Origin: Candidatus Gorgonimonas eunicellae
Lineage (GTDB): Bacteria > Pseudomonadota > Gammaproteobacteria > Pseudomonadales > Endozoicomonadaceae
DNA length: 44,216 bases
Assembly: GCA_929200395.1 (NCBI GenBank)
Contig: CAKMZJ010000008.1
Location: forward strand, 1-44,216
Direction: 5' to 3'
The notes below the pieces were generated by a model that worked only from the letters and a program-made list of their open reading frames with translations, was not told the origin of the DNA and made no database searches. Position numbers and translations under genes: made by a program. Below are positions 1-9,078 of the stretch, one piece after another (position 1 is the stretch's first letter; each line of letters opens with the position of its first letter).

Positions 1-64
1 TGCCTCGAATTAGATCTTTTTCTTTAGCCCTGAAACCTAGCATTTTCATCTGCCATGTGTATAT
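1..64 (-). repeat. Dispersed repeat, solo arm plus tail
   Basis: Read on the minus strand, this starts with TATACACATGGCAG, continues through GAAAATGCTAGGTTTCAGGG and ends in TAATTCGAGGCA. The same order of blocks occurs at 25736-25792, 28332-28578 and 43831-44067. It lies just downstream of the rapA stop codon and may continue beyond the window edge. Confidence 0.75.
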
Positions 65-67
65 TAC

Positions 68-2938
68 TTAAGATGTAATTATAACCCTTAGAGAGTCTAA
101 TCTTAGTCTAGATTGCTTAATAGCTGTTTGCCCTTCATTAATTATATTTTCTAAATACTCAATTTCGTCCTGACGCACAGAAGGATTTACTTTGCGTAAA
201 TATTGCAATCGATTTAATGAATTAGCAATATCATTTGTGAAAACATTATATGAGCTATCGATAATATCTTTAACTTTTGTATTAGCATGTTCTTCTGCTT
301 TTTCGATCATTTTAATAATCTTTTCAGAAGATCTTTTTACTAACTTTCTCGCCATGTTTTTATCAATCGATTTTAGTTTTTTATCTAGAGAGTCAAATTT
401 TATTTTCTCAAGAGTTTTATAACTCGGGTCTATTAAACAACGTATAGGAGTTGGTGGTAAATAGCGATCTAATTGCAAATTCTTATTAGCAATTGTTTCT
501 AATACAAATATTACCTCTAACATTATAGTACCGCTAGGAATGCTAGTATTAGGCAATAGAGCTACAGATGTATTCCCTACCTCGCTATTAATGGTGCTTT
601 CCATTCCTTCGATTATAATAGGATGCTCCCATGTTAGAAACTCTATATCATCTCGTGATAATGCAAGTTTTCTATTTGTTGTTAATGTTAAAGTATCTTT
701 AACTACACTAGGTAAAGGACTGCTTATATATTCAGGAGACATAACAATAAAGCAATCCTTAGAATGCGGTTCTAATTCTACCCCCATATTATCAAACAGC
801 TGTTCTGCATATTGTAGCAAAGCTGTTGGATTTTCTTCGTTTTGTATCTGCTTTTCAATATTATCTGTTGACTCTAACCCCTTAGAATTTAGCTCTAATA
901 GTTTGTCTTTTCCTTGCTGTAGTTCAATTTTATAATTGTCACTAAGTTTTTTAGACTCATCTATTAGTTTTTTAATTCCACTATAATCAATATTTTTTAA
1001 TGAAATCAGATCTTTTAGGTGTTTTTCCTGCTGATTATATACCATCATTGCTGTTGCAGATACTTGCGAAAATGAGTTTAATCCATCGTCATACCATTTA
1101 AATAGTATTTCTTGAGCATGTGCTTGCAAATAAGGAACATGAATCTTTATATTATGTTGCTGTCCTATACGATCTAAACGACCAATCCTCTGCTCTAGTT
1201 GATCGGGTATAATAGGTAAATCAAATAATATTAAATCCTGTACAAATTGAAAATTACGACCTTCGCTGCCAATTTCAGAACAAATTAGCGCCTGTATTCC
1301 GTCTTCTTCAGCAAACCAAGCAGCTGCTCGATCTCTTTCTACTATAGTCATACCTTCATGAAATACACTAGTTGATATCCCAGCTAAAATTTTTAATGCG
1401 CTTTGTATTTCCATTGCTGTAGATGCTTTAGCACAGATTAATAATACTTTTCTATTAATCAAGATTTTTAAGGCATCTATTAGCCATACAATTCTAGGAT
1501 CGATTTTCCACCATGGAATTGCTTCATCTGGAAGAAGATTTTCTATTTGCTTAACATAACAGACTTCAGGATATAACGATTGTTCTAAATTATCAGCTTT
1601 ACTCACTGCTAGTTGATATAGCTCAGGTAATTGTTGTGGATAATCTTGTACTAAACGCTTAGGAAATCCACCGGTAGACTCACGTGTATTACGAAATAAT
1701 ACTCTACTAGTACCGTGTCTATCTATTATTGCTTGTATTAATTTATTAGCTACTTTTTGTTGCTCAAGGCTGTCGCTAGATAACTTATTAAAGTTGCTGA
1801 TGTCTTGTTGGTAATCCTCACCTAAAAAGGTTAATAAATATTGACTAAATTCATTAGAAATAGTCGAATTATTTTTTACATTTAATGCGATATCTGCTAT
1901 TTGTTTATAGTTTTTTTCTTGTTGTAAAAAACTATTAAAATCAGAAAATCTATTATGATCAATTAATTTTAGACGCTCAAAATGACTTTTATGTCCTTTT
2001 TGGTCTGGAGTAGCTGTTAATAATAATAATCCGGGGATTGATCGTGCTAACGGCTCTACTGCTTTAAAATAATAATTAGGCTCATCTTCAAATACTAAAT
2101 GATGGGCTTCATCTATGACCATTATATCAAAGTTACTATCAGTAATTTGTTTGCTTCTATTAGGAAAGTCACAAATAAAACTTAAAGTACAAATTATTAA
2201 TTGCTCGCTATCAAACGGGTTATCGCAATTTGCATTAACACAACGCTCTTCATCAAAAAGTTTAAACGCAAGGTTAAACTTGCGTAGCATTTCTACTATC
2301 CATTGATGTAGCAGGCTATCTGGAACAATAATAAGTACACGACTAGCTCTTTCTGTTATTAATTGTTGGTGCAGTATTAACCCTGCTTCAATAGTTTTAC
2401 CTAAGCCTACTTCGTCTGCTAACATTACTCTTGGAGCATGTCTATTAGCTACCTCAGTAACTAGACGCAATTGATGCGATAACAGGCCTGTTCTTGGTCC
2501 TAATAAACCACGAAACTTTGACTTTTTTAATATATGATTATTTACTAAAGTTTTATAACGCAAAGGAAAGCATTTAAATGGGTCTATACTTCCTGTAAGT
2601 AAACGATCTTGTGCGTGCGTGAGTTTGAGATGATTCGCAATTTTAGATTCGTGTAAAGAAGTTACTGTGCCTTCTTTATCAACTTTGTATATGTACAAAC
2701 CATCAATTTCTTCTACACTTATAACTGTAGCCGACCAACCTTGGTAGCTTTCTATGTTATCACCAGGATGAAATGAAACTCTTGTCAATGGACTGTTTTT
2801 AATCGAATAATTTCTAGTTTTATCTGTTGCTGGAAAATACAGAATGACTACTCGATTTTTAATATTAGTAACAGTTCCTATACCCTGATCTAATTCTGTG
2901 TCGATAACCCAGCGCTGTCCTGGAACAAAAATAGACAT
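68..2938 (-). CDS. rapA: RNA polymerase-associated SWI2/SNF2 ATPase RapA
   Basis: RapA (HepA) is an ATP-dependent translocase that binds RNA polymerase and helps recycle it after transcription. The 956-residue product is close to the usual length of about 968. The N-terminus carries the RapA-type Tudor-like domains (PGQRWVIDTELDQGIGTV at residues 6-23). A Swi2/Snf2 helicase core follows, with Walker A DEVGLGKT near residue 175 and DEAH near 275. The second RecA lobe has the SEIGSEGRNFQ and QRIGRLDRIGQ motifs. The charged C-terminal domain is also present. The ATG at 2938 has AAGG about 13 nt upstream. It is a single-gene unit that ends next to a dispersed repeat arm. Confidence 0.95.
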   Translation of the reverse strand: MSIFVPGQRWVIDTELDQGIGTVTNIKNRVVILYFPATDKTRNYSIKNSPLTRVSFHPGDNIESYQGWSATVISVEEIDGLYIYKVDKEGTVTSLHESKIANHLKLTHAQDRLLTGSIDPFKCFPLRYKTLVNNHILKKSKFRGLLGPRTGLLSHQLRLVTEVANRHAPRVMLADEVGLGKTIEAGLILHQQLITERASRVLIIVPDSLLHQWIVEMLRKFNLAFKLFDEERCVNANCDNPFDSEQLIICTLSFICDFPNRSKQITDSNFDIMVIDEAHHLVFEDEPNYYFKAVEPLARSIPGLLLLTATPDQKGHKSHFERLKLIDHNRFSDFNSFLQQEKNYKQIADIALNVKNNSTISNEFSQYLLTFLGEDYQQDISNFNKLSSDSLEQQKVANKLIQAIIDRHGTSRVLFRNTRESTGGFPKRLVQDYPQQLPELYQLAVSKADNLEQSLYPEVCYVKQIENLLPDEAIPWWKIDPRIVWLIDALKILINRKVLLICAKASTAMEIQSALKILAGISTSVFHEGMTIVERDRAAAWFAEEDGIQALICSEIGSEGRNFQFVQDLILFDLPIIPDQLEQRIGRLDRIGQQHNIKIHVPYLQAHAQEILFKWYDDGLNSFSQVSATAMMVYNQQEKHLKDLISLKNIDYSGIKKLIDESKKLSDNYKIELQQGKDKLLELNSKGLESTDNIEKQIQNEENPTALLQYAEQLFDNMGVELEPHSKDCFIVMSPEYISSPLPSVVKDTLTLTTNRKLALSRDDIEFLTWEHPIIIEGMESTINSEVGNTSVALLPNTSIPSGTIMLEVIFVLETIANKNLQLDRYLPPTPIRCLIDPSYKTLEKIKFDSLDKKLKSIDKNMARKLVKRSSEKIIKMIEKAEEHANTKVKDIIDSSYNVFTNDIANSLNRLQYLRKVNPSVRQDEIEYLENIINEGQTAIKQSRLRLDSLRVIITS

Positions 2939-3029
2939 ATAACTACTATGACCTTAAAAAAATATACATAATCAACTTAAATATACAAACTTTATACGAC
3001 ATATTGTTAGCATTTAGGTTAGCTAAAGA

Positions 3030-3077
3030 TATACACATGGTAATTGAAAATGCTAAATTTCATCTACCACGTGTATA
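3030..3077. repeat. Compact palindromic copy of dispersed repeat
   Basis: A 48-bp unit begins TATACACATGGTA, passes through GAAAATGCTAAATTTCA and ends TACCACGTGTATA, so its two ends are inverted copies of each other. It is the shortest two-ended form of the repeat family. It sits in the spacer between rapA and lpxL and could fold into a hairpin in RNA. Confidence 0.75.
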
Positions 3078-3231
3078 GTACATGTTATTAATAAATAATC
3101 TAAAAAATCTCTTTAGTATACAAAGGTGAGATAATGTTAAATTGGTTTAAAATAAAATTGTAGTTTCCGATAAAAACTAACTTGCTCGGTATTCTAGCTT
3201 AAAACTAAAAAAAATTCTATTTAATTATTAA

Positions 3232-4140
3232 TCAATATATGTTTGCATCACCTAGAGGACGAGTTTTAAAACGTCTGTGAAGCCACATATATTGATCTGG
3301 ATGCTGTCTTACGACTGTTTCAATAAAATTATTTATCTTGATTTCATTTTGTCCAGTATTTAAATTGTCATTAAGTTTAAGCTCAGGATGAAATCTAAGA
3401 TCATAGCCATTATTATTGTGATTTCTAGTAAAAGACATCGGTATCACTTTTGCCTTTCCTATCCTCGATAATTTAGCCGTTGTATTAATAGTTGCCGCCT
3501 TGACACCAAAAAAAGGAACAAATACACTATGTTCAGAGCCGTAATCTTGATCGGGAGCATACCATAGAATATTTTTTTCCCGTAAAGTTTTTATCATATT
3601 GCGAATATCATTTTTATCTATCATTCTTCCTTTGTAGTCATGACTATTCCTAAATTTAGATTGTAAATATTCATATAGTTCGTTATCATGCTTTCTATAT
3701 ACAGCACTAAGGCTAAAGTAGTTAGCAACAGCTTTACCTGCTAACTCTATAGTAGTATTATGCATAACCATCAATAGAACACCAGAGTCATTATGTGCTT
3801 GCAATAAATTCTCTAGGTCATGACATGTTATTAATTTCTTTAACCTAGAATTACTCCACCACCAAGAAATAATTACTTCAATAACACCTATGCCTACAGA
3901 AAAAAAATGCTTACGTACTAATTGCTGCTGTTGTTCCAATGTTAAATCTTTAAAACACATTGATATATTTATAGTTGCTATATGCCTACGGCGTTTAGCT
4001 ATTTTAAATATTAACCAACCTAAAAGTCTACCTATATGCAATAAAACTTTATATGGTAACAAAGATAACGCCCAAGTTAAGCCACAAATAAACCATATTG
4101 ACCAATATTTAGGCTGTAAAAATTTCCATTTAAATTTCAT
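3232..4140 (-). CDS. lpxL: Lipid A biosynthesis acyltransferase (LpxL/HtrB family)
   Basis: This late acyltransferase of the Kdo2-lipid A pathway adds a secondary acyl chain at the inner membrane. Its 302 residues match the family (about 306). The catalytic H(X)4E motif is visible as H127-NTTI-E132, and the YAPDQDYG block is characteristic. There is one N-terminal hydrophobic segment at roughly residues 14-46. It starts 22 nt after the rph stop codon and is probably cotranscribed with it. The ribosome site is weak. LpxL cannot be told from its paralogues LpxM/LpxP by sequence reading alone, but the QDYG context favours LpxL/LpxP. Confidence 0.88.
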   Translation of the reverse strand: MKFKWKFLQPKYWSIWFICGLTWALSLLPYKVLLHIGRLLGWLIFKIAKRRRHIATINISMCFKDLTLEQQQQLVRKHFFSVGIGVIEVIISWWWSNSRLKKLITCHDLENLLQAHNDSGVLLMVMHNTTIELAGKAVANYFSLSAVYRKHDNELYEYLQSKFRNSHDYKGRMIDKNDIRNMIKTLREKNILWYAPDQDYGSEHSVFVPFFGVKAATINTTAKLSRIGKAKVIPMSFTRNHNNNGYDLRFHPELKLNDNLNTGQNEIKINNFIETVVRQHPDQYMWLHRRFKTRPLGDANIY

Positions 4141-4162
4141 TTGTTATCTTGTATGTACTAGC

Positions 4163-4879
4163 TTACGAAGATATTGCTTGTTGCTGAATAGCTAAAATAT
4201 CTTTAATCCCAGATTTTGCTAAAACTAACATAGCAGTAAGTTCAGTCTCACTAAAAGCACCAGATTCTGCAGTTCCTTGTACCTCAATAAATTTATTATC
4301 ATCAGTCATAACAACATTTAAATCAGTATCTGCTTGCGAATCTTCTTTATAGTCTAAATCTAAAACAGGAGCTCCTTTATAAATTCCTACCGATACTGCA
4401 GCAATCCAATTTTTAAGAGGGTTCACATTAATCATTTTTTTTTGTTGCATATGTTTTACAGCTTCATAAAGCGCTACCGATGCACCTGTTATAGCTGCTG
4501 TTCTCGTGCCGCCATCTGCCTGGATTACATCGCAATCTATGTATATAGTATAATCTCCAAGTTTGTTAAGATCTATAGCAGCACGAAGACTTCTGCCTAT
4601 AAGGCGTTGAATTTCCTGTGTTCTTCCCGATGCTTTACCTTTAGATGACTCTCTTATCATTCTATCACTTGTGGATCTAGGTAGCATACCATATTCAGCA
4701 GTTAACCAGCCTTTATTTGTTCCTTTTAAAAATCTTGGGGTACCTTTTTCTACACTGGCGGTACAAATTACTTTGGTCTCTCCAAACTCTACCAAAGAAG
4801 ATCCTTCAGCGTTTTTAATATAATCTCTAGTTATATTAATAGTTCTTAATTCATCGGCTGTTCTTCCTGATGGACGCAT
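4163..4879 (-). CDS. rph: Ribonuclease PH
   Basis: RNase PH is a phosphate-dependent 3'-to-5' exoribonuclease that trims tRNA 3' ends. The 238-residue product is full length. It opens with [12 protein letters not shown], and the family blocks [30 protein letters not shown] and [19 protein letters not shown] are all intact, including the phosphate-binding arginines. The ATG at 4879 has a good AGGAGA ribosome site 8 nt upstream. lpxL follows after 22 nt on the same strand. This start is typical for the family, and no frame damage is seen, unlike the well-known rph frameshift of E. coli K-12. Confidence 0.96.
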   Translation of the reverse strand: MRPSGRTADELRTINITRDYIKNAEGSSLVEFGETKVICTASVEKGTPRFLKGTNKGWLTAEYGMLPRSTSDRMIRESSKGKASGRTQEIQRLIGRSLRAAIDLNKLGDYTIYIDCDVIQADGGTRTAAITGASVALYEAVKHMQQKKMINVNPLKNWIAAVSVGIYKGAPVLDLDYKEDSQADTDLNVVMTDDNKFIEVQGTAESGAFSETELTAMLVLAKSGIKDILAIQQQAISS

Positions 4880-5059
4880 GAGTAAATATCTCCTAGTTTA
4901 TTAATTTTAAAAATATACACCTAATATACATTATTTATAATAAATAATATATAAACCTTATGTTTGAAGATGACTTTTTTTTAAACTTATTTTTAGTATT
5001 AGTGTCTTAATGGAGAATAATATATAATTTTTATATTACAACTTAAGATAAAAGAGCCT

Positions 5060-6697
5060 ATGATTTCAAATACACTAAACCATTACATAGATATAGACGC
5101 AAATGCAAATTTTAAAGAAAATAATAACACCATAGCACAATCATTGTTTCCAGCAGAAGTTTGGTGTCATATAGTTAGCTTTTGTGATGTCAAAACTGCA
5201 TTATCAATTAGTAGCTTATGCAAATATATTCATTTTGCAATAAAAAAAGAATTACCAAAAAAATTCTATTGTAAGAGAGTACCTAATAACTGCGATGCTT
5301 ATTCTATAAAAAATTATAAAGAATTTATTGCACCAATGCTAGAAAATCTTGATGCTAAAACGAAAAATACTATAGACTTACATTTAGACAATCTAAAAAA
5401 TATTAAAATTACCCCGGCTGTTGAGAATGAGTTTAGTGCTTTTCTTTTTAGTAAATTAGCAAATACTGCTAGAATTATTCCAATATTTACAAGTATAATT
5501 AATGAGCTAGAACTTAATCAAGTGGAGGACTGTATAGCTGATTTTTCAATTAATTGTTGTGCTATTAGATTTCAGGCTTCTCAAAATAAAATACATATAT
5601 ACCAATTCAACTTTCAGGCAAACATAGATTTATTAGAAATTATATCTCCTGTACGGGCAAACCAACGTATAATCGAAATTCAATTCACAGATGAAAATAA
5701 TTTATTGGTTTTAATAGGAAATGATATTGAAAGGAACTTAACATTAGCTTTATTTGAATTAAACTTAGATAACACTTTTGAAACATCAAAAGTTAATAAC
5801 TTATGGCATTATACAATAAATAATTTTGGAATCTTATATCATACTAAAGCCGCAATATTGCCTAATAGTAACGACAAAAAAATAATTTTAATCAAGTATA
5901 ATTCTGAAGACAATCAAGAAACTTTGTTGTTAACAATACAAGATTCTAACTATACAATACAAAAATATAATTTTTATAATATTAAACAAACTCCTTTTTC
6001 CCAAGTAAATGAAATTATATTTTGTAATAATAACCTTGATTTAGCTTTGATAACGAAAAGTCGTCATAACAATAAAGAACTTCATCTTTTAGCACGTAAT
6101 AACAATAAATCAAATTTTATGGAGCAAAAACTACCAATACAAGAATATTTTTATTTCTACGAATATCATACAGATTTGCAATTCAATAAATCAGGAAGTA
6201 TTTGTATTTATATAAATCATCCAGGTGCTGGCGAAATTGTTCTACTTAATAAAATTGCTGGTAAATGGTATCTTGCGATGTATTTAAAAGATAGTCGGTA
6301 TTATGGTTTAAGACTAACACTTGATGAAAAGAATATCTTTGTTATAAGATCATATAAAGATTGTTATGGCGATGATCGCAAGAATAATTTAGAAGTAATG
6401 CCTATTGAAGATAAAATATTAACTTCTGCACTAGCCCCACTTTATACTCGAAAACGAAAACCTAGCAATAACAGCACTATAAGATATAAAAATTTCCACC
6501 CTTTAGTAAAAGATATTGATAAAAGAATAACAAAGTTTACAATTCATCCGTCTGGCTTAGCTGTATTTGCATGCAAAAATAGGTCAAATAATACAACAAT
6601 AAACATTATTTACCCTAAAAAACCTACACGATCAGAAGCAGTAAAACATTTAGGCTCTAAAGTAGCGTACTATACTAAAAAGGTATTTTATGATTAG
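5060..6697 (+). CDS. F-box domain protein, candidate host-directed effector
   Basis: This is a 545-residue protein with an F-box-like segment at about residues 28-70 (SLFPAEVWCHIVSFCDVKTA, then SISSLCKYIHFAI). It has the pattern of Pro-x-Glu, a hydrophobic helix, and Leu/Ile-Ser-x-x-x-Cys-Lys seen in eukaryotic F-boxes. F-boxes recruit Skp1 of SCF ubiquitin ligases. In bacteria they are known from intracellular pathogens and symbionts as injected effectors. The rest is a large Asn/Lys-rich region with repeated strand-like stretches, possibly a WD-like or irregular substrate-binding domain, but no repeat register is certain. There is no signal peptide. It stands alone between rph (opposite strand) and an AAA ATPase gene. 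Function is inferred; the F-box call is moderately sure. Confidence 0.7.
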   Translation: MISNTLNHYIDIDANANFKENNNTIAQSLFPAEVWCHIVSFCDVKTALSISSLCKYIHFAIKKELPKKFYCKRVPNNCDAYSIKNYKEFIAPMLENLDAKTKNTIDLHLDNLKNIKITPAVENEFSAFLFSKLANTARIIPIFTSIINELELNQVEDCIADFSINCCAIRFQASQNKIHIYQFNFQANIDLLEIISPVRANQRIIEIQFTDENNLLVLIGNDIERNLTLALFELNLDNTFETSKVNNLWHYTINNFGILYHTKAAILPNSNDKKIILIKYNSEDNQETLLLTIQDSNYTIQKYNFYNIKQTPFSQVNEIIFCNNNLDLALITKSRHNNKELHLLARNNNKSNFMEQKLPIQEYFYFYEYHTDLQFNKSGSICIYINHPGAGEIVLLNKIAGKWYLAMYLKDSRYYGLRLTLDEKNIFVIRSYKDCYGDDRKNNLEVMPIEDKILTSALAPLYTRKRKPSNNSTIRYKNFHPLVKDIDKRITKFTIHPSGLAVFACKNRSNNTTINIIYPKKPTRSEAVKHLGSKVAYYTKKVFYD

Positions 6698-6999
6698 TAA
6701 AACAGTCTGTTAAATCATCAAAAAATATGGCAATTATACCCGAAATACTTATTACAAAACTAAAATACTTTGAAGACATATTGTATCAAGCATTGAACTT
6801 AAAATTATTTTTCTTGTCTATATATGTACATAGAAGTTTAAAATTCATATTTTATATCATCTAGCATTTGAAAGTTATCATTTCTTTTAAGAATTAGCTA
6901 TTAAAAAAATACTATGATGGCAGTGAAAGTGAGTAAATATCTTCTATTTAAACTTTGTTAGCATCTTACTAAAAACATAAAATAAACAAGGACTATAAT
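6698..6999. other. AT-rich spacer between F-box and AAA genes
   Basis: There is no convincing gene. A 45-codon ATG reading frame at 6727-6864 lacks a clear ribosome site. AAGGA at 6989-6993 is the ribosome site of the next gene. No strong hairpin is seen. Confidence 0.5.
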
Positions 7000-8142
7000 A
7001 TGGATATTAAAACGAACATAACACCAATAGATAATATTGATAAATACGATGTACTTCAAGCTCTTGTAACTTGGGGTAATCGAGCTGTCAAAACAGCAGT
7101 AGTTGCATCAGTGGTTCATCAGGGAATTAAAAATCAAAAAATCTTTGATACTATAGGATATATAGGCTATGCATTTTTTGCATTTGATGTAACAGACAAA
7201 TATATTATTAAACCTATTAGTAATGCAATTACACAAAAACAGAAACTCGCTAAATTAAAAAATGGCAAATCAAAATCTTGGGATGCACTACAGAAAATGG
7301 TTGGGTTAGATGATATAAAGCAAGGGATTGAACAAATAAAAGACAATGCACTGATAAATGCAATTCGTGAATCTCAAGGAGACAAACCAGTTTATCCTTT
7401 TATGCATATGCAAATAGTAGGAGAGCCTGGAACAGGAAAAACTGAGGCTGCTAAGTTAATAGCTTCCAGCTTGTATGAACTTGGAATTATGGCCTCTAAT
7501 AAGGTTGTTCTTGCTGATAGATCTAACTTAGTATCAAGATTTATTAATGATTCAGCAATAAAGACTGAAGCAAAAGTGCTAGAAGCAAAAAACGGTTGCA
7601 TAATAATAGATGAAGCTTATGCTTTAGATAGTGGAAATGATAAAAAAGATGGTGGTCATGAAGCTATAGAAAAACTCTTAGTGATGATGGAAGAACATAA
7701 AGATATAGTATTCATTTTTTTAGGCTATGAAGACAAAATGAATGTTTTATTGGATACAAACAAAGGATTAAGCTCAAGAATAAGGCACAAGTTTAAAGTA
7801 AATAATTATACAATGGAACAATTAATGGATATCTTTAAACAACATTGTTCACGGTATGAATACACCATATCTGCTGAAGCTTTAGAAGAGGTTAAAAGTA
7901 AATTACTAGCTTTAAAAAATGCCGAAAAAAATAACTTTGGCAACGCTAGATCGGCTGTCAATTTACTTGAAAAAATTATAATTACACAATCTAGCAGATT
8001 AGCCAAGAAGTTGCGTGATACCAATTATAGAGAGATGAGTCGAGAGGAACTACATGAAATTACTGAACTAGATGTAAAAAACACATCGGTAGAGACATCA
8101 CAAAGTGTAGATGAAAAAAATCTAATAACTATGTATTCTTAA
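7000..8142 (+). CDS. CbxX/CfxQ-type AAA+ ATPase with hydrophobic N-terminus
   Basis: The 380-residue protein carries one AAA+ module. Walker A is GEPGTGKT (141-148), Walker B is IIIDEA (201-206), the sensor-1 region is FIFLGYED (238-245), and an arginine-finger candidate is R260 in GLSSRIRHKF. Before it, LQKMVGLDDIKQGIEQI is the usual CbxX/CfxQ or EccA-like linker. Residues 24-63 hold hydrophobic stretches (IGYIGYAFFAFDV) that could anchor it to a membrane. CbxX proteins remodel partner proteins such as Rubisco; EccA acts in type VII secretion. Neither partner is present here, so the substrate is unknown. The ribosome site AAGGA lies 6 nt before the ATG. The location among eukaryote-like genes suggests an accessory role. 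Confidence 0.82.
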   Translation: MDIKTNITPIDNIDKYDVLQALVTWGNRAVKTAVVASVVHQGIKNQKIFDTIGYIGYAFFAFDVTDKYIIKPISNAITQKQKLAKLKNGKSKSWDALQKMVGLDDIKQGIEQIKDNALINAIRESQGDKPVYPFMHMQIVGEPGTGKTEAAKLIASSLYELGIMASNKVVLADRSNLVSRFINDSAIKTEAKVLEAKNGCIIIDEAYALDSGNDKKDGGHEAIEKLLVMMEEHKDIVFIFLGYEDKMNVLLDTNKGLSSRIRHKFKVNNYTMEQLMDIFKQHCSRYEYTISAEALEEVKSKLLALKNAEKNNFGNARSAVNLLEKIIITQSSRLAKKLRDTNYREMSREELHEITELDVKNTSVETSQSVDEKNLITMYS

Positions 8143-8199
8143 AATATACTAAATATGATAGATTGAATCTAAATCACGTGTATATTTCCATAGACTAAC

Positions 8200-8223
8200 C
8201 CCGCACCTAAAAGAGCGGGTTTT
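8200..8223 (+). terminator. Rho-independent terminator after AAA gene
   Basis: The stem CCCGC (8200-8204) pairs with GCGGG (8215-8219) around a 10-nt loop and is followed by TTTT. It lies 58 nt after the AAA ATPase stop codon. The GC-rich stem stands out in very AT-rich DNA. Confidence 0.7.
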
Positions 8224-8341
8224 ACGGCACTCTTTGATAAAAAGGCTATTTCAATATAAAATCTAGCAACACTAAATTAGTATACTTGTCTAAATGAATT
8301 AAAGTTTATTTGCTTTCCGTTTAAATCCATATTTATAATAA

Positions 8342-8953
8342 AAACAACGCAATGGCAACCATTTTGAAATACTTTTTATCAACTTTTTCACTTTATTAGA
8401 TAAAACAGTCTTAACTAATTTCGAACGCTTTAGCGTACTTGACGATAGTATTAGCGGGTTAGGTAGAAAAAATTTCACTTTTTATAATAACTTTTATCAT
8501 GCTCCTGAAATTCGTTATCCTTTAGGAGAAGACCAAAAATAGAGTTAGACTAATGTAACTTTTGAAGGAGATATTTATTCTTTAGGTATGGTTTTTGCCG
8601 GGCTGTTATACCTGTGTCACCCCGAAGAATTTGATGTTAATCGTCTAACAGTAGCAAATAATGTTTCAATTGATGCTTATACCCAAGTAGAACAAAAAAA
8701 AGCAAATTTGTTTAACAACCAATTTAGTATATCTAACCAATATCTCGAAGATGAAACTGCAGTTGCTATGCCTATAGATGAAAATACTTCTATAATTAAT
8801 CAACTATCAAAAGCTGATTTAGAGAGATTAAATGAATTAATTAATGTTATTAATGCTTGCCATCAACAAAACCCAGAAGATAGGCCAACTGCAACCGCAG
8901 TCAAAAATATGCTGAATAAAATCATAGCTACTAACAACAATACAAAACTGTAA
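8342..8953 (+). pseudogene. Broken protein-kinase gene (C-terminal lobe remnant)
   Basis: One frame running from just after a stop at 8339 to 8953 encodes the C-lobe of a Ser/Thr-type kinase. It has the activation-segment end FYHAPEIRYP, then FEGDIYSLGMVFAGLL (helix F with its invariant Asp), and near the end NPEDRPTATAV (the helix I arginine). Two in-frame stops interrupt it, TAG at 8540-8542 and TAG at 8546-8548. The whole N-lobe, the catalytic HRD loop and the DFG motif are missing. An ATG at 8588 opens a 121-codon frame, but that product would lack the catalytic core. It is therefore read as a decayed relative of the kinases at 9079-10299 and 12161-13264. Sequencing error could explain one stop but hardly the missing N-lobe. 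Confidence 0.8.
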
Positions 8954-8963
8954 AACAAATACT

Positions 8964-8984
8964 CTACCCTTTTATTAAGGGTAG
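8964..8984. terminator. Hairpin terminator
   Basis: CTACCCTT (8964-8971) and AAGGGTAG (8977-8984) form a perfect 8-bp stem with a TTATT loop. It lies 11 nt after the kinase pseudogene stop. The trailing run TAAAAAT is A-rich rather than U-rich, so termination on the plus strand is uncertain. Confidence 0.5.
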
Positions 8985-8992
8985 TAAAAATA

Positions 8993-9060
8993 TTTAATTC
9001 AGGGCAAAATACTGAAGAAATACCTATACACCTGGCAATTGGAAGTGATAGTTTTCATCT
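8993..9060. repeat. Dispersed repeat fragments (tail plus arm)
   Basis: TTTAATTCAGGGCAAAATACTG matches the internal tail of the repeat family. It is followed by a TATACACCTGGCA arm and a diverged TTTTCATCT. The block order differs from that of full copies, suggesting two abutting or rearranged fragments. Confidence 0.5.
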
Positions 9061-9078
9061 ATTAGGTATATTAAATAA

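Noticed and set aside
6727-6864. A 45-codon ATG frame after the F-box gene, start faintly like an F-box (IPEILITKL)
   Set aside because: No Shine-Dalgarno site, too short for an F-box, and no second supporting feature.
7000-8142. Type VII secretion or Rubisco operon suggested by the CbxX/EccA-like ATPase
   Set aside because: No other component of either system occurs in the window.
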